Origin: Pteria penguin
Taxonomy: Eukaryota > Mollusca > Bivalvia > Pterioida > Pteriidae
Direction of reading: 5' to 3'
NCBI GenBank assembly: GCA_035048485.1
Contig: CM068589.1
Span: forward strand, 1,353,001-1,417,000
DNA length: 64,000 nucleotides
Positions 54,301 through 60,300 of this stretch are shown here, in pieces. The notes under the pieces are model-generated. The model was not told where the DNA came from. It saw only the letters and a list, made by a program, of their open reading frames with translations, and made no database searches. The number at the start of each line of letters is the position of its first letter. Within the stretch, counting starts at the first letter, position 1. The position numbers were made by a program, and so were the translations under genes.

Positions 54301-57300
54301 ACGACTTCCCTCTGCTTAGCATCATAAATACCTTGAAATAACGGTGTTCTAATAAGCTTCCGTGTCTAAGAGAACTAGGATAGAGTCTGAATCTGATACA
54401 TATAAAAAGGTTTTATGGTTTGTAGGTAGACTTCCATCCAGTCAGAAGGAGACTTCCATCCAGTCAGAAGGAATCCAATTCTCTTGCACTTGGCATTGTA
54501 TGATAAGCTCCAGATTCATGAAGCTTTGAGAATTTAATTTTATCCTGTTGATATAGAATAATTTTTTTTTTGTTTGTAGATGAGAGAGTCATATTTGTAT
54601 TGGTTTGTAGATGAGGGACTCATATTTTAGATGAGGGAGTGAAATTGTTTTTTTTTTTGTTTGTAGATGAGGGAGTCATATTATCCGGAGGGGTATTTAA
54701 AGGAGGAAATTCAGTCAGACATAAAACTAAACCTGCTGGCAGGAGAAGGAAAGATAAGAAAAGAAAAAGAAAAAATAGAAGGAGGAAAGGAAGAAAAAAG
54801 AAAAAGAATCGTCGACCACCAAACGATCAGAGCACATGTAAGTTATCTCATTTGATATCAGATATAAAAAGAAATTTGCCATTTATTATTTGCAAGGGAT
54901 CAGGCTAGTGTAGTGATGCCTGGTTCTGGTCTCGGTTGTCGGTTCAGAATTTTTCTAAGGTTGCATATCACTCTTCCTCTCTCAAACTGTTCATGATATA
55001 AGATAGTATAAAGGGATGTCTGAGATATTATAAAGTGATGTCTGAGATAGTTAGTGTGATGTCTGAGATAGTATAAAGTGATGTCTGAGATAGTATAAAG
55101 CCATGTCTGAGATAGTATAAACTGATGTCTGAGATAGTATAAAGGGATGTCTGAGATAGCATAAAGTGATGTCTGAGATAGTATAAAGTGATGTCTGAGA
55201 TAGTCTAAACTGATGTCTGAGATAGTATAAAGCCATTTCTGAGATAGTATAAAGTGATTTCTGAGATAGTATAAAGGGATGTCACAGTATACATTGTAAA
55301 AGATTCCTCACTGCCTCTGATGCGTCTGTACCGCAGGACAGAATCATTACTATGGAGCCATGCACCAGGCTGGTTCCATCACTATACATGGGTGATCATT
55401 ACTTTGGAGCCATGCACCAGGCTGGTTCCATCACTATACATGGGTGATCATTACTTTGGAGCCATGCACCAGGCTGGTTCCATCACTATATATGGGAGAT
55501 CATTACTATGGAGCCATGCACCAGGCTGGTTCCATCACTATACATGGGTGATCATTACTTTGGAGCCATGCATCAGGCTGGTTCCATCACAATACATGGG
55601 AGATCATTACTTTGGAGCCATGCACCAGGCTGGTTCCATCACTATACATGGGTGATCATTACTTTGGAGCCATGCACCAGGCTGGTTCCATCACTATACA
55701 TGGGTGATCATTACTTTGGAGCCATGCACCAGGCTGGTTCCATCACTATATATGGGAGATCATTACTATGGAGCCATGCACCAGGCTGGTTCCATCACTA
55801 TACATGGGTGATCATTACTTTGGAGCCATGCATCAGGCTGGTTCCATCACAATACATGGGAGATCATTACTTTGGAGCCATGCACCAGGCTGGTTCCATC
55901 ACTATACATGGGTGATCATTACTTTGGAGCCATGCACCAGGCTGGTTCCATCACTATACATGGGAGATCATTACTATGGAGCCATGCACCAGGCTGGTTC
56001 CATCACTATACATGGGTGATTATTACTTTGGAGCCATGCACCAGGCTGGTTCCATCACAATACATGGGAGATCATTACTATGGAGCCATGCACCAGGCTG
56101 GTTCCATCACTATATATGGGAGATCATTTCTGTATGGCATAAAACAGTATAAAGCAGGCTGTAATTTATAACTTGAGGTAAAGTGGATTAATACCCTTGT
56201 CCTAAAAGTTCACATCTGTCAGTAGACCATTTTTCAATGTCGAAAATGGCTGTTTTAATATCTGCGCTGATAGCTTTTAGTGATATTTCTTATGGTGATG
56301 TCACAATAAAAGTGTACATAATTTCATTTTGAAAAAATAATATTTTCATGATTAAATTACACCTTTAACTTTGACATCACTATCAAAAACATTGGCAAAA
56401 GCGATCTGCTCAAACATAAAGACAAGCATTTTAAACATCGGCAAGATGTCATCAAGTCTCGCTGTGTAGTATTATCATGTATGTACATCATTATAGAGAT
56501 CATAGTATAAAGTTTGTAATGCTTGTTAATACATGCAGCATTTATTTTATGTAGGAAAGCTTAATGTATTCTCAATATTTTCCTCCACAGCCAAAGTGAA
56601 GTTAGTACCTCCAACCCAACCTGATGTGACGCAGTTATCGGATACATCTGTCAAGCTTAACTGGACGGTTCCGGAAAATGATGGGCTGAAAATTACCTTT
56701 TTTCGTGTGCAATATAGAGCAATTAAACCACAAAAGGGTCAGTGGAGGACGGATGATAAAGAGATTCGGCCGGACATCAGGATGTACGAGGTCTCGGGAC
56801 TGGAACCTGGTAGGGGAGATTAATGTGTCTCACAAAAATATCCAAAATAAATATTATTAAAGATTTATATATAATAAATATAAGAAAACCAGAAAACAAA
56901 AACAAGAATAAATTTATAGTGTGTTTCAGTACTTTTTGCAAATTCAAAAAAGTATTAAATTCTTTGTTGCTGTCATATATATTTATTACACAATTTACAA
57001 TACACAAGATTACAGATACTCAGTCCGTTCATGTTTCGTATTTTAGTCACCTCCCAAAATTATTTTCCTATTCTTAGGCAGATTTTCTGAGGAGAACTAA
57101 GAACAAGGTGTATTTAAAGCACATGTCAAAACAGTAAATCAGTAATCCTGATCTAGCGTATTGCCAGATTTGGCAGCCAGGACACAAATGATATTGTTTT
57201 TGTTGAGATATTGTATTGGCCTACATATTTGGTGTCAGTTATCATTGGATTGGGTCAGAGGATACAAGAAAGCCAATGTATTAATCAAATGTCAGGGTCA

Positions 57301-60300
57301 AGGGTTATTTTTCCAGATTTTGTGGTTTCCTCCCCAGAAATATATTGGTAGAATCAGATGGAATACTACCAGCTTAGCATTTAACGAAAATTCTGTTTAT
57401 TCAAAAATCAATAATAAAGACAAAAGCAGCAATCCTTTTTAAAACATAATACAGAGAGCTGACACAACATCAATAGAGACCTTTATTATTTATGTTTTTC
57501 AGAGGGCACCTATAAATTTCGCATCGCTGCTGTGTACTCAAATAATGACAATAAAGCAGGGCCGAATTCTGAGAGGTTTACCCTGAAGATGGCGCCTTAC
57601 CCGGAGTCGCAGAGACCTGATGGAAATCCTGTCATTGTAGAAGTAAAGCCAGTCGAGTACAATCGCTCGTACTGGCTGCACATTAAGTGGAATGTAAGTA
57701 CTAGCTTGGGTTACATTCTAAAAATACATTGAACCCCATCACCTCTGGAAACTGTAATGAACTCTTCTTACCTATTATATTGGGTAATACCAAAAGGGTG
57801 AAAAGGTGTAACATGTCAGCTACATCTGGAGTGCATTCAGAATTGTAGCTGCTAGGCTAGCCATTAGGTTTAGTATAACACATCATTCTAAATGCTCTGT
57901 TCAGCTAGGTAAAATGGCGGACAGCTATGAATCCTCCTTCATAGTTTGAAAAAAGTTATCTGCTTCGGTGGATATTCCTAGTATTAGTAGATATTCCTAG
58001 TATTAGTAGATATTCCTAGTATTAGTAGATCCTAGTATTAGTAGATATTCCTAGTATTAGGTGAACATTAAACACTGTTTCGTATCACGTATCAACGCAT
58101 GATCATTTCTGATATAAATTTTACTATGGAATGGGTTATCAAGGCGTTTCTAAGCAAAAATGGAGAAGAGAAAGTAAAGAAAGTATAATGTTCGCCATTT
58201 TGCATTTGAAATCTAGCGTAAGAATTTAAGACTTGGTTTTGCTACATAGCGACTAGGTGAGCAGAGCACTCAGTTACGGAGCAAAGCTAGCCATGTAGCA
58301 GCTACGATTCAGAACGCAATCCTAGTACCCAAGAATGGAGACCACACTTGACCCGCTGTGGTAAAGGTTCTATGGTAACCAGTCTCTGTAGAAGTGGTGC
58401 TAAAATAAAGTGGTGCTTAAATTAAATGGTGCTAATGGCAGATCAGATGTATAACTCAAGTACCACATGTTAAGCACTTGCCTGATCCATTAGTTTGTCC
58501 CAAATCGATCAAAAGGGTTGTTCTACCTTAAGTTTAGAAATTGTTCATATATTTGAACTTCATGGCAAAAGATATGTGTAAAACTGCAACACTGTGTGAC
58601 ATTTTGGTTTTTCTGCTTTCAGTACCAGCCACAGAAAAAATCACCCATTGAGGGTTTCTTCCTATATTACAAAGACTATAACTCTCCGGGTGATTTCCAT
58701 CAAATCACCTTAATGGCGCCGGGCGTCAGGAGTTACCTACTCACCAATCTCAGTCAAGGAACCTCCTATAGCATCTATATGAAGAGCTTCAATGCGGCAG
58801 GGGAGAGTAATCCCAGTACTAGAGTCGTCAAAGCCACATTAGGAGGTAAGTCTGGGATTTTAATGTCATGTAGTATATTCCCTGACAATAGCTCTGACAA
58901 GTATACTTGTATTATACCCTGTCAAAAACGGCTTTGTAGATCAAAAAAGTACTGAAGGAAAATGTTCAGAGGCATCAGAATGATGTACCCTCATGCAGGG
59001 TTCGGTATATTATAAAAAAAAGGAAAATTTGTTCAATTAGAAATTGATAAATGCAATATAAAACAAGATAGAACTCGGATAAGGGTAAATATAAGTTTAG
59101 TTGATAGTTATCTAGTCACTCTTGGATAATCGTGAATAACACAGTCATATTATATGCTGCATACTTGTCAATTCTGCAGGTTCCGCCAAACCATTTCCTC
59201 CCATCAGACCTCCAAACAGGACTCCAAAGGACTCTTCCATGCTTGATGGTGGTTACCGTCCCCACCGTCCGGCTGGAACAACGTCACCAACAGACCTGCA
59301 GGAACCAGAGAAGAGCTCCACACAGTCAAATGGCGAGCTCCTCTACATGATACTGGGAATTGTTCTCGGCGTCATGATGCTATTCCTAATTCTCTTCATG
59401 TTTATGTGCTGGTGGAAACAGAGACAACAGAGAAGGATGATGGGTAAATATTTCTACTTTCTCTTTCTATTTTCAGTTCATCCTCTGCCGATATGGAAAG
59501 TTAATCATTCCTCAGTACTTCCAAAACTGATTATCTTAAAACTTTATTGATAAATATTTGTGTGAAATTTCTAAAATTGAATGATGATGTATCATGTTTA
59601 TTAAATATTATAATAAGAAGAAAATTTTAAGCAATATTTTAACACTTGTATGAAGTATGTTTGCTCGACTTTAGATCAGGACGGCAGTAAAATTGATAGG
59701 TATAGACAAATTTTTCTCTTCAGATGCCATGAATGATGCTGTGAGGTGCAAGTTTCAGGACCCCTCCCACAGGATATACTCCGATAGTCTGCGGAAAAAG
59801 TACGCCAACGGTGGATTTGGGGTTCATAGCAGTATGAATGGAGGTGTTCCGAATGGCCATGTGGGAAACTCTTACACAAGGATGAATGTAAACGTCAATC
59901 CATTATCTGAGATGGATGATAGACCACTGTCAAATGGGCTCCCTCAATATCAAGTGAGTCTGCGTTCATCCGATATAGGAGTAAAGGGTCAAAATATAAA
60001 CGAAAGGTTTAGATGCCTGGTGGTACACTTTTTCTTACTATTTCATCATTTAACAGAGAGCATTGACAAGGTCCTCATTGTCCCTTTAAAAAGTTCAGCA
60101 CCCAAAATTCAGTTTGATGCTATAACACACTTTAGACATTTAAACAGACATTATTCTGTCACAGACACATTATAGCATTATGATATACTGATTTATATTG
60201 TATTAATATGATACACATGTAATATGTATTATATTATTATGACATATATCTTATTTATATAATTTTGCAGTCCTTGACATATGTTCCAAATGGATCAGTA

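Larger units (their letters stand above)
54838..56590 (+). other. Intron 9 of ihog (1.75 kb)
   Basis: Two tandem arrays (55015-55280 and 55330-56130) joined by a SINE B scrap at 55283-55338 make up more than half of it. Confidence 0.8.

Noticed and set aside
55320..56171. Repeat-rich ORFs with HAPGWFHHYTW-like units
   Set aside because: Translation of the 52-bp intron 9 array.
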